Assembly: GCF_000337215.1 (NCBI RefSeq)
Contig: NZ_AOHZ01000061.1
Span: 56,162-120,161, forward strand
Source of the DNA: Natronolimnohabitans innermongolicus JCM 12255
Lineage (GTDB): Archaea > Halobacteriota > Halobacteria > Halobacteriales > Natrialbaceae
DNA: 64,000 bases
Direction: 5' to 3'
Shown: positions 1 to 6,636 of the stretch, one piece after another
How the letters are laid out: every line of letters starts with the position of its first letter
Position numbering within the stretch: the first letter of the stretch is position 1
Notes under the pieces: model-generated
The model's database searches: none
Seen by the model: the letters and a program-made list of their open reading frames with translations, nothing else
Told to the model about the DNA's origin: nothing
Made by a program: the position numbers and the translations under genes

Positions 1-891
1 CTACGGCTCGTACGCCTCTCGGTGGACGACCAGTTCCTCGCCGTCGACGAGGATCGTCACGACGATCTCGTCGCCCTCGGGATCGAAGCCGCTCGTGAAC
101 CAGTCGGCCGGGAACCGACCGTCGCCGTCGTCCTCGTCCGGCCGGTAAACCGACGACTCGGTCTCGAGACTCGAGGAGTACGCGATCACCTCGTCGGCGT
201 CGGTCGACTGGTCGATATCGATGGTCACCCGTTCCTCGTCGACGTCGAACTCGAGGCCCTCGATCGGATCTCGGTCGTCGACCGGCTCGTCGTCGGGTAT
301 CTCCGGGGGTTCCGTGTACTCGAAGAAGTGTCGCCACTCGCCGTCTTCGGTGAGCATGATCTGGGTGTCTTCCTCGAACAGCTGTTCGCCGTCCTCGGCG
401 ATTTCGGTTTCGACGGCGACTAGCGCGGCCTCCTCGCCCTCGAGGTGTTCGTCGAGGTCGACGTCCTCGAACCAGAACTCGGCGTACGGGTGGTCGTGGA
501 CGTCTTCGGGCTCGTACGCTTCGTCCGCGAGTTTGACCTCGTAGTCGACGATCTGGTCGCCCTCGAACGTAAACGTGGTGTCCTCGTCCTCTTCGGCCGC
601 TTCGGCCATTTCGAGGGGATCGAACGGATTCGCCGTGTGCGTCAGTTCGGACACGGTCTCCAGATCTTCGTCCTGGGCGGCGTCCATGTACGACTCGAAT
701 GCGCGCACGGCGTCGTGTTTCTCGTCGCCGGTCCCCTCGTCGTCCGTCCCGTTCTCGTCGCCGTTGTCATCGTCGCCGTTACCGTCGTCACCGTTTTCGT
801 CGTCATCGCCCGTTCCTAGCTCGCTGACACAGCCTGCGAGCGCAGTTGCAACAACGGTTCCGCCGACCGCAATGTATCTTCGACGGTTCAT
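1..891 (-). CDS. Acidic lipoprotein, function unknown
   Basis: Predicted secreted, lipid-anchored protein of 296 aa. The N-terminus has a basic RRR followed by a short hydrophobic stretch and the lipobox TALAGC, as in Tat-exported haloarchaeal lipoproteins. A low-complexity linker rich in Gly, Asp, Glu and Asn follows, then a globular part of about 230 aa ending in a beta-rich segment with no catalytic motif I recognise. I chose the ATG at 889-891 rather than an in-frame start 24 nt upstream because it places MNRRR directly before the signal peptide. An AT-rich stretch (minus-strand AATACTTA, 918-925) sits about 27-30 nt upstream, which fits a leaderless transcript. The stop codon is at 1-3, so the gene is complete. 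Function unknown. Confidence 0.8.
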   Translation of the reverse strand: MNRRRYIAVGGTVVATALAGCVSELGTGDDDENGDDGNGDDDNGDENGTDDEGTGDEKHDAVRAFESYMDAAQDEDLETVSELTHTANPFDPLEMAEAAEEDEDTTFTFEGDQIVDYEVKLADEAYEPEDVHDHPYAEFWFEDVDLDEHLEGEEAALVAVETEIAEDGEQLFEEDTQIMLTEDGEWRHFFEYTEPPEIPDDEPVDDRDPIEGLEFDVDEERVTIDIDQSTDADEVIAYSSSLETESSVYRPDEDDGDGRFPADWFTSGFDPEGDEIVVTILVDGEELVVHREAYEP

Positions 892-951
892 ATTTCGAAC
901 CAGTTCGCCTTCCACTGTAAGTATTATCTTGTGAGAAATTAGGAGTTTGCA

Positions 952-984
952 ACTATCGATAGTATTGTTACTATCGAAACTATC
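952..984. promoter_or_regulatory. Palindromic operator-like site with three ACTATC half-sites
   Basis: The 12-bp perfect palindrome ACTATCGATAGT lies at 952-963. Two more ACTATC motifs follow at 970-975 and 979-984. The cluster is 60-95 nt upstream of the start of the minus-strand lipoprotein gene, beyond its probable TATA region, and just past the 3' end of the oxidoreductase gene. It looks like a binding site for a dimeric regulator. No regulator gene is adjacent, so the assignment is inference. Confidence 0.4.
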
Positions 985-1032
985 ATGGGTATCTCGCGGG
1001 CTATCCGTCAGTTCGAATCCTCTTTCTGTCCT

Positions 1033-2076
1033 TCACCGTGGCGAGAGCCCGACGCCCTCGGCCAGCAACTCGTGTGACCGCAGCGTGTCGTCGGGATCCG
1101 CGATCTGGCTCTGGACGACCACTTCGTCGACGTCGACGGCGAGCTGATCGGTGAGTTCCTCGAGTAGCTCTCGAACCGTCTCCGGGCTCCCCGAAATCGC
1201 TCGCGGCCACTCGCCGGGTTCGATCGGCAGCCGCGTCGGTTCGGGGACGCCGCCGAGGAAGTCGATCGCTTCCTCGACGGAGCGGACTGGCAACCGGTCG
1301 ATCCGGCCGCTGCGGAGCAGTCGCGAGGAGGCTTCGGTCGTCGCGCGAAGCCGGGCGGCCTCCTCGTCGGTCTCGGCGCAGGTGACGTTCATCGACAGCA
1401 TTCCCGTCGGCTCGTCGGGGCCGGCGCCGTGTGGCGAGGATTCGAAGTGGTCGCGATACGTTTCGAACGCCTGGACGGCCGGCTCGGGGCGGATGAACGC
1501 GGCGAAGCAGTACGGCAGCCCGAGTTCGCCGGCAACCTTCGCGCTGGCGGGGCTCGAGCCGAGCACCCAGATTTCGGGGACCGACTCCGCGGAGCGGGTG
1601 ATCTCGAGGTCGGCAAAGGGGTGGTCGTCCGCGAAGCCGCCGTGGAAATACTTCACGACCTCCTCTATTTTCTCGGCGTGATCGGTGCCGGTGCGTCGGC
1701 GCTCGCTGCGGTCGTCCTGCAAGGCGAGGTCGCTCGCCGGATTCCCCGTCGCGCGGCCGAGACCGAGATCGATCCGGCCGGGCTCTAGGGCGTCGAGGAC
1801 GCCGAAGGTTTCGGCGACCTTGTAGGGGCTGTAGTGGTTGAGGAGGACCGTCCCGGAGCCGACGCGGATCGCGTCGGTTTCGGCGGCCACGTAGGGGATC
1901 AGCGCCTCGGGGGTCGTGCTCGCGACGGAGTCGGTGAAGTCGTGGTGTTCGGCCACCCAGAACCGCGAGTAGCCGAGTTCCTCGGCCCGCTGTGCGCGTT
2001 CGACCGTGTGTTCGAACGCCTCGGTCGCGGAGCCGCCTTCGGGGACCGGTGCGAGGTCGACGATCGAGAGGTCCAT
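1033..2076 (-). CDS. LLM-class (luciferase-like) flavin-dependent oxidoreductase
   Basis: 347 aa, the normal length for single-subunit bacterial-luciferase-like monooxygenases (TIM barrel binding FMN or F420). The N-terminus (MDLSIVDLAPV) and the segment YSRFWVAEHH are typical of the MsnO8-like branch of the family. Other family-like segments are RVGSGTVLLNHYSPYKVAE and the glycine-rich PEIWVLGSSPASAKVAGELG. The substrate cannot be told from sequence. The gene stands alone on the minus strand; the NpdG F420 reductase about 0.5 kb away on the other strand makes F420 a plausible cofactor, but that is inference. ATG start at 2074-2076. Confidence 0.85.
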   Translation of the reverse strand: MDLSIVDLAPVPEGGSATEAFEHTVERAQRAEELGYSRFWVAEHHDFTDSVASTTPEALIPYVAAETDAIRVGSGTVLLNHYSPYKVAETFGVLDALEPGRIDLGLGRATGNPASDLALQDDRSERRRTGTDHAEKIEEVVKYFHGGFADDHPFADLEITRSAESVPEIWVLGSSPASAKVAGELGLPYCFAAFIRPEPAVQAFETYRDHFESSPHGAGPDEPTGMLSMNVTCAETDEEAARLRATTEASSRLLRSGRIDRLPVRSVEEAIDFLGGVPEPTRLPIEPGEWPRAISGSPETVRELLEELTDQLAVDVDEVVVQSQIADPDDTLRSHELLAEGVGLSPR

Positions 2077-2228
2077 ACCGACGGAAGGGACTCGGATGGG
2101 AAAGGGATAGTCATCCGGATTCGACCTCGATCACGGGCCCAACCTCGAGTTACTTCCGGCGCGAGTCCGCCGGCGAGCGCGCTCATGACGGGCCAGCCTT
2201 CACCACGCTGGCCGACGGCAGTCAACGT

Positions 2229-2486
2229 ATGACCGACACCACCCTCGAGGACGTCGAACGAAACCTCGACCGCGCGACCGATCTCGAGACCGAGGAGGCC
2301 GTGTCCGTGCTGCGAACGACGCGCCAGGACGTCGAGAATCTCGCCACCGACGCCGACGTCGACGAGCAGCGCCGCACGGAACTCGAGGAACGCCTCGACC
2401 AGCGAATTCGAGAGGTGCAAAACCGCGACGCCTACGACAGCGGCCTGGGCGCGGCGATGAATCCGGAAGACGGCGACGCGCCGTAG
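2229..2486 (+). CDS. Small acidic helical protein, conserved hypothetical
   Basis: 85 aa, very acidic and almost entirely predicted alpha-helical, with heptad-like spacing of Leu and Val (EDVERNLDRATDLE, EAVSVLRTTRQDVENL, RTELEERLDQRIREV), suggesting a two- or three-helix bundle or coiled coil. The C-terminus is Gly/Asp-rich. No cysteine, transmembrane segment or enzymatic motif. I chose the ATG at 2229 because the upstream part of the same open frame is Arg-rich and unlike a haloarchaeal protein. Function unknown; probably cytoplasmic. Confidence 0.65.
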   Translation: MTDTTLEDVERNLDRATDLETEEAVSVLRTTRQDVENLATDADVDEQRRTELEERLDQRIREVQNRDAYDSGLGAAMNPEDGDAP

Positions 2487-2614
2487 CCGTATCGCTGTTT
2501 CAGTAGCGAAAGACAGTGACGAGACACCGACCTGACCGCCGGCGACGTCCGAAAACCCGGCGAGAACGGCCGGGCTCCATCCCTTTTATTCGGGTGCCGT
2601 CCTGAGAGACTGGT

Positions 2615-3283
2615 ATGCGCATCGCACTCATTGGCGGCACCGGAGACATCGGCCAGGGACTGTCCCTGCGTTTCGCACACGACACGGACCACGAAGTGCT
2701 CATCGGCTCTCGAGACCCCGAAAAGGCTCGAGACGCGGTCGAGACCTACGAGGAGGAGCTCTCGGAGCGCGGCGTCGAAGCGTCCGTCAAGGGCTTCGCC
2801 AACGAGATGGCGGCCGACCGCGCGGACGTCGTGGTGCTGAGCGTTCCGCCGTACCACGTCGCCGATACGGTCGAATCGATCGAGGGGAGGCTCGACTCGG
2901 AGACGATCCTCGTCACGCCCGCGGTCGGCATGCAGGGCGACGAGGACGGCCTGCACTACCACCCGCCGGGGACCGGTAGCGTCACCGAACTCGTCGCCGA
3001 GCGCGCCCCCGACGAGGTGCCCGTCGTCGGCGCGTTCCACAACCTCGCGGCCGACGCGCTCTCGAACCTCGACAACGACCTCGAGCTCGACACCCTCCTC
3101 GTTGCGGACGACGACGACGCGAAAGAGACCGTCCGCAACCTCGCGAACGAGATCGAGGGGCTGCGCGCGCTCGACGTCGGCCCGCTGGCCAACTCCGCGG
3201 AGGTCGAAAGCGTCACGCCCCTCGTGATCAACATCGCGAAGTACAACGAGGACCTCCACGACGTCGGCGTCACGTTCCACTAA
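2615..3283 (+). CDS. npdG: NADPH-dependent F420 reductase (F420H2:NADP+ oxidoreductase)
   Basis: 222 aa. Transfers hydride between coenzyme F420 and NADP(H) in the cytoplasm. The N-terminal Rossmann strand and dinucleotide-binding turn are present (MRIALIGGTGDIGQGLSLR), followed by GSRDPEKA, the usual NADP 2'-phosphate-binding region. Length and overall pattern match archaeal Fno/NpdG proteins (TPAVGMQGD, NLAADALSNLD and the C-terminal LVINIAKYNEDLHDVGVTF). Start at ATG 2615. Halobacteria use F420 in several oxidoreductases, so this gene would couple that pool to NADPH. Confidence 0.9.
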   Translation: MRIALIGGTGDIGQGLSLRFAHDTDHEVLIGSRDPEKARDAVETYEEELSERGVEASVKGFANEMAADRADVVVLSVPPYHVADTVESIEGRLDSETILVTPAVGMQGDEDGLHYHPPGTGSVTELVAERAPDEVPVVGAFHNLAADALSNLDNDLELDTLLVADDDDAKETVRNLANEIEGLRALDVGPLANSAEVESVTPLVINIAKYNEDLHDVGVTFH

Positions 3284-3304
3284 CCAACCTTTTGCGCTGT
3301 CGTT

Positions 3305-3528
3305 CGAGAGAGCGAAGCTCTCTCGTGATGACGAGACGCCTTCGGCGTCTCGAACCACGTGCGGTCGCTTCGCGATCGCACTCGGCAAAACGTTGATGAA
3401 AAGCACTCCTCCCTCCCCTCGGCTCGCGGCCTTCGGCCGTCTGCTCACGGGCACGAAGCGCCCGTTCGCATGGTCCGCGGGACCTTCGGTCCCGCGCTAC
3501 TCGCCTATCCGCGGCGCGTAGCGCCGCG
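3305..3528. repeat. Cluster of seven short hairpins with 3-nt loops
   Basis: This 344-nt gap between npdG and the BtuF-like gene holds a run of compact inverted repeats. Stems are: 3305-3313/3317-3325 (9 bp, loop GAA); 3332-3340/3344-3352 (9 bp, loop TTC); 3359-3368/3372-3381 (10 bp with one G-U, loop TTC); 3427-3431/3435-3439 (5 bp, loop TTC); 3447-3452/3460-3465 (6 bp plus one pair after a mismatch, loop GAA); 3476-3484/3488-3496 (9 bp, loop TTC); and 3510-3517/3521-3528 (8 bp, loop GTA). An open frame crossing the region (about 3359-3604) translates to a low-complexity Arg/Ser/Pro sequence and is not a believable gene. The region resembles palindrome-rich intergenic repeats of haloarchaea; its role is unknown. 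Confidence 0.75.
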
Positions 3529-3627
3529 CTCTCCGGGTCGGTCGTCGGCCCGCTCGCTCCCTTCGGTCGCTCGCGGTGAGTACCCTCGAGCCGGCGGTTT
3601 TTGACCCCGCGACACCTACCACAGAGC

Positions 3628-4605
3628 ATGCGAATCGTCACGACGCTCCCCTCGGCGACCGAGACCGTCGCCGCGCTCGGCCTCGAGCCAGTCGCTACCT
3701 CCCACGAGTGTGATTACCCGCCCGGCGTCGAATCGCTGCCGTCGGTCACCACCTCGAGGATCGACGCGAGCGCCTCGAGCGGCGAGATCGACCAACAGGT
3801 CCTCGACGCGACGGAAAACGAGGACGGCGTCTACGACGTCGACACCGAACTGCTCGAGGCCCTCGAGCCGGACCTGATCGTCACGCAGGGGATGTGTGAC
3901 GTCTGCGCGGTCGACGAGGTCGTGATGGCCGAGGCCGTCGACGAAATCGATGCGGACCCGGAAATACTCACTACCGACCCCCACGGCGTCGCCGACGTCC
4001 TCGACGACCTCGAGCGGATCGGCCGCGCCACCGGACGGGAGGATCGCGCCCGCGAGGTACGCGCGGACCTCGAGTCCCGAATCGATGCGATTCGGGAGCG
4101 AACTGCTGACGCCGATCCCGGCGGCTCGAGCGCCGATCGCCCACGCGTCGCCATCTTCGACTGGACCGATCCCGCCATGATCGCGGGCCACTGGACCGCC
4201 GACCTGGTCGCGTGGGCCGGCGGCGAGTACGGGCTGGCCGCGTCGGGCGAGCGCTCGCGGCCGCGCGAGTGGGGCGAAATCCGCGAGTACGACCCCGAAC
4301 TGATCGTCGTCGCCCCCTGTGGCTTCGGTCTCGAGCAGACCGCCGCGAACCGAACCGACCTCACCGAACGCAACGGGTGGGACGACCTCGCCGCCGTCTG
4401 CGAGGGTCGCGTCTGGGCGATGGACGGCCACCACTACCTGAATCGGCCCGGCCCGCGGCTGGTGGACACGCTCGAAGCGCTGGCGCCGATCGTCCGACCC
4501 GAGCTGTTCGACGAGGCGACGCCGTCGGTCCCGCTCGAGGAGGTCGCCGCGCCGCTCGAGACGCTGTCGGACCGCTTCGAGGGGCGTCCAGAGCCGGAGC
4601 CGTGA
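3628..4605 (+). CDS. BtuF-like helical-backbone metal/cobalamin-binding protein, no signal peptide
   Basis: 325 aa, periplasmic-binding-protein fold of the BtuF/FepB class: MRIVTTLPSATETVAALG at the N-terminus, then LEPDLIVTQGMCDVCAVDEV, a long connecting helix and C-terminal VWAMDGHHYLNRPGPRLVD. Family members bind cobalamin, corrinoids or Fe-siderophores for ABC import. This one begins directly with the first beta strand and has no signal peptide or lipobox, and no permease or ATPase gene is near, so it may act in the cytoplasm or be a corrinoid-binding relative rather than an importer subunit. I chose ATG 3628; the nine codons upstream are not family-like. Its stop overlaps the GTG start of the JAMM gene by 4 nt. 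Confidence 0.8.
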   Translation: MRIVTTLPSATETVAALGLEPVATSHECDYPPGVESLPSVTTSRIDASASSGEIDQQVLDATENEDGVYDVDTELLEALEPDLIVTQGMCDVCAVDEVVMAEAVDEIDADPEILTTDPHGVADVLDDLERIGRATGREDRAREVRADLESRIDAIRERTADADPGGSSADRPRVAIFDWTDPAMIAGHWTADLVAWAGGEYGLAASGERSRPREWGEIREYDPELIVVAPCGFGLEQTAANRTDLTERNGWDDLAAVCEGRVWAMDGHHYLNRPGPRLVDTLEALAPIVRPELFDEATPSVPLEEVAAPLETLSDRFEGRPEPEP

Positions 4606-5069
4606 CCGGTTCGACCGCCGAACTCGTCGTCCCCGAAGCGATCCGCGACGAGATCCTCGAGCGCGCCCGCGACGGCCGACCCGAGGAGATCTGCGGGATT
4701 CTCGGCGGCGAGTACGACCCCGCCCCCGACGGTCGGAGCCGCGTTCGGTCGCAGTACCCCGCCGAAAACGTCGCCGAGACGCCGCGGACCCGCTATCGGA
4801 TCGCCCCCGAGGAGCAACTCGAACTCTTCGAGCGACTCGAGGGGCGAGGCGAGGAGATCGTCGGCTTCTACCACTCCCATCCGCGGGGGCCGCCGCGACC
4901 GAGCGAAACGGACGCGAAGCGGGCGACGTGGCCCGATCGGTCGTACCTGATCGTCTCGCTCGAGCCGCGCGCCGTCTCCGCCTGGCGGTGGCGAGCGGGA
5001 TCCGAGTGCGACGCGACGGCGTCTCGATTCGAACGCGAACGGATCGTTCGCCCGGATCGGCGCCGCTGA
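4602..5069 (+). CDS. JAMM/MPN+ metalloprotease (possible desampylase)
   Basis: 155 aa single JAMM (Mov34/MPN/PAD-1) domain. All zinc-site residues are present: Glu29 (PEEICGILGG) and the signature HSHPRGPPRPSETD with His91, His93, Ser101 and Asp104. Archaeal proteins of this size include the Haloferax desampylase HvJAMM1, which removes ubiquitin-like SAMP proteins, so isopeptidase activity is the best guess. Alternatives are a CysO-type peptidase or an uncharacterised MPN peptidase. The start is the GTG at 4602, overlapping the upstream stop as GTGA, which implies translational coupling with the BtuF-like gene. The C-terminus is Arg-rich. Confidence 0.8.
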   Translation: MTGSTAELVVPEAIRDEILERARDGRPEEICGILGGEYDPAPDGRSRVRSQYPAENVAETPRTRYRIAPEEQLELFERLEGRGEEIVGFYHSHPRGPPRPSETDAKRATWPDRSYLIVSLEPRAVSAWRWRAGSECDATASRFERERIVRPDRRR

Positions 5070-5440
5070 CGACATCGCCGTCGCCCGGCGGGCGGGTTGT
5101 TTGGTGGCCGTTTTGCGGCTGTTAGACGGCCGACGGCGCGCACGGAACGACGACCGTAACCCGGAATCGCGTTCGAGCGTCCTGGCTCGAGCCGACGGTG
5201 TGGGACGAGACGAAACGGGACAGCATGGGAAATACCCTTTATGCGGCGGGCCCTACGCTGTCGATAATGAGCGGTGGCGCGTTACGAAGTGATGTTGCGG
5301 GCGCGGCGCGGGCTCGAAAACAGGCGACCGACGAACGATACCGATTCCATGGGTACTAGACGCGAAACCGACGAGTCGACGCGGACGGACACGATGGCGA
5401 GACCGATCTCGAGTCGCACCGACGGAGGCAGGACGTACCG
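5070..5440 (+). other. 371-nt intergenic region with a possible leaderless mini-ORF
   Basis: No confident gene. A TATA-like run (CCCTTTATG, 5235-5243) lies about 27 nt before an ATG at 5267, which opens a 30-codon frame ending in TAG at 5357-5359. The peptide begins MSGGALRSDV and is basic, unlike most proteins here. It may be a small leaderless gene, or the box may drive a transcript with a long leader for the MBL hydrolase gene at 5441. A GGAGG at 5424-5428 lies 12 nt before that ATG and could be its ribosome binding site. The remainder shows no structure I can support. Confidence 0.3.
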
Positions 5441-6265
5441 ATGCGCGTAACCCTCCTCGGCACCGGCGATACGACCGGCACGCCCACGGTCGGCTGTGAC
5501 TGTGACACCTGCGAGGCCGCCCGCGAACGCGGGGTCGAGCGGACGCGCTTCTCGGTCCACGTCGAGAACGAACACGTCGACGAGTCGCTGCTGATCGACT
5601 TCAGTCCCGACTTTCGTACCCAGTTCCTCCGGGAGGACGTTCCGCTTCCCGACGCGGCGATCGTCACGCACATTCACTTCGACCACCTCGACGGGATGGG
5701 CAACGTCTTTCGCGTCTTCGACTCTCTCGACGTCTACGCGGCCGACGAGACCGATCCCAAAACGGGCAAGAGCGTCGCCGAGACAATCAGCGACGACTAC
5801 CACTACCTCGAGGCGATCGACGTCGAGCCGACGACGCCACTGGAGACGATTCACGTCAGCGGATTCAACGTCACGCTGGTCCCGGTCGAACACCCGCCGC
5901 TGGTCTGTTACGGGCTGGCGATCGAGGATCCGGCGACCGGCGCGAAACTCTCGATCACGGGCGATACGAGCTACAACGTCCCCGAGGAGTCCCGCGCGGT
6001 GCTCGCCGATCCCGATCTGTTGCTCGCCGACGCGATCGTCCCCGCCCACCTCTGTGAGTACCATCCCATCGGCGGCCGTCACGAGGGCGACGACGGCGTC
6101 CCCCGGACGTTCGGGACGAAACACATGACTCGAGAGGGGGCGCTCGCACTCGCCGACGAGTTGGGCGCCGACCGAACGCGACTGGTCCACGTCGCTCACT
6201 ACTACCCGGCCGACGAGGCGTTCGAGGAGCCGTTGGCGGTCGACGGCGAGACGTACGAACTCTAG
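5441..6265 (+). CDS. MBL-fold metallohydrolase, PhnP-like
   Basis: 274 aa metallo-beta-lactamase-fold hydrolase. Metal ligands are visible: THIHFDHLDG (HxHxDH), GDTSYN, PAHLCEYHPIGGRH and the late HVAHYY. The N-terminus (MRVTLLGTGDTTGTPTVGCDCDTCEAARERG) has the GTG strand-turn and a Cys cluster seen in PhnP and related phosphodiesterases, where the Cys region can bind a structural metal. Substrate unknown; cyclic phosphodiester or nucleotide hydrolysis is plausible by family. The TAG stop at 6263-6265 coincides with the first bases of the hairpin array that follows. Confidence 0.85.
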   Translation: MRVTLLGTGDTTGTPTVGCDCDTCEAARERGVERTRFSVHVENEHVDESLLIDFSPDFRTQFLREDVPLPDAAIVTHIHFDHLDGMGNVFRVFDSLDVYAADETDPKTGKSVAETISDDYHYLEAIDVEPTTPLETIHVSGFNVTLVPVEHPPLVCYGLAIEDPATGAKLSITGDTSYNVPEESRAVLADPDLLLADAIVPAHLCEYHPIGGRHEGDDGVPRTFGTKHMTREGALALADELGADRTRLVHVAHYYPADEAFEEPLAVDGETYEL

Positions 6266-6348
6266 TGGCGGTCCAAGCCTGAACTGATGGGGCGAATCAT
6301 GCGATGTTGTCCGATTCGCCCCATCAGTCGACGGTTGAAACGGTACTA
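6263..6348 (+). repeat. Nested-hairpin unit A (first of three tandem copies)
   Basis: 86-nt unit beginning TAGT and ending ACTA. The inner stem is a perfect 16-bp pairing of 6283-6298 with 6313-6328 around a 14-nt loop (6299-6312, ATGCGATGTTGTCC). The outer arms 6263-6278 and 6333-6348 pair at 12 of 16 positions. The unit starts inside the stop codon of the MBL hydrolase gene. Left end TAGTGGC and internal CAAGCC are shared with unit B; C has TAGTCGC and CAAGTC. Either a structured RNA domain or a palindromic mobile element; the sequence alone does not decide. Confidence 0.75.
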
Positions 6349-6432
6349 GTAGCTTCCCAAGCCTGCACTGCTGAGCGAACTCATGCGGTGTGGTTCGATT
6401 TCGTTCAGCAGTCGACGCTTGGGAGGGTACTA
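6347..6432 (+). repeat. Nested-hairpin unit B (second of three tandem copies)
   Basis: 86-nt unit sharing the TA at 6347-6348 with unit A. The outer arms 6347-6362 and 6417-6432 pair at 15 of 16 positions, counting one G-U. The inner stem 6367-6379/6400-6412 is 13 bp with one G-U. The 14-nt stretch 6383-6396 (ATGCGGTGTGGTTC) corresponds to the loop of unit A and matches it at 11 of 14 positions. Several stem pairs differ from A by double, pair-preserving changes, for example A-T to C-G at the fifth pair and G-C to A-T at the eighth pair of the inner stem. Confidence 0.75.
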
Positions 6433-6511
6433 TAGTCGCCACTGCAAGTCAATGCACCCTGATCGCAGTACAGCGTTGCGATCAGTGTGTAAATCGTTTC
6501 AGTGGCTACTA
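6433..6511 (+). repeat. Nested-hairpin unit C (third, diverged copy)
   Basis: 79-nt unit immediately after unit B. The outer arms 6433-6444 (TAGTCGCCACTG) and 6500-6511 (CAGTGGCTACTA) pair at 11 of 12. The inner stem 6455-6467/6477-6489 pairs at 12 of 13 around a 9-nt loop. The left end has the same plan as A and B (TAGTNGC, then 4-5 nt, then CAAGYC) and the right end again finishes in TACTA, but the inner stem and loop sequences are different. It ends about 125 nt before the start of the KaiC-like gene. Confidence 0.7.
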
Positions 6512-6606
6512 TATTGTGGTGGTTGTTTTCCGACAGCTGTCCTTCAGCGTGATAGTCACCGATAGCGGACTGTTAGCGGGCTCTCTCCCGACACGATAGG
6601 GATGAA

Positions 6607-6613
6607 TTAATAA
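6607..6613 (+). promoter_or_regulatory. TATA-like box of the KaiC-like gene
   Basis: TTAATAA, centred 27 nt before the ATG at 6637. This is the haloarchaeal core-promoter spacing and supports a leaderless transcript starting at that codon rather than at the in-frame ATG at 6625. The hairpin array is therefore upstream of this promoter. Confidence 0.55.
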
Positions 6614-6636
6614 CCGGGTGACCCATGGTGGAGTGT

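Noticed and set aside
1008..1022. GTTCGAATCC, resembling a tRNA T-loop
   Set aside because: No T-stem pairing, D-arm, anticodon arm or acceptor stem fits around it.
3359..3604. Open frame of 81 codons in the hairpin cluster
   Set aside because: Low-complexity Arg/Ser/Pro peptide produced by palindromic DNA; a common mis-annotation in such regions.
6263..6511. CRISPR array as an explanation of the tandem units
   Set aside because: The units are about 85 nt, themselves palindromic and adjacent without spacers, and no cas gene is present.
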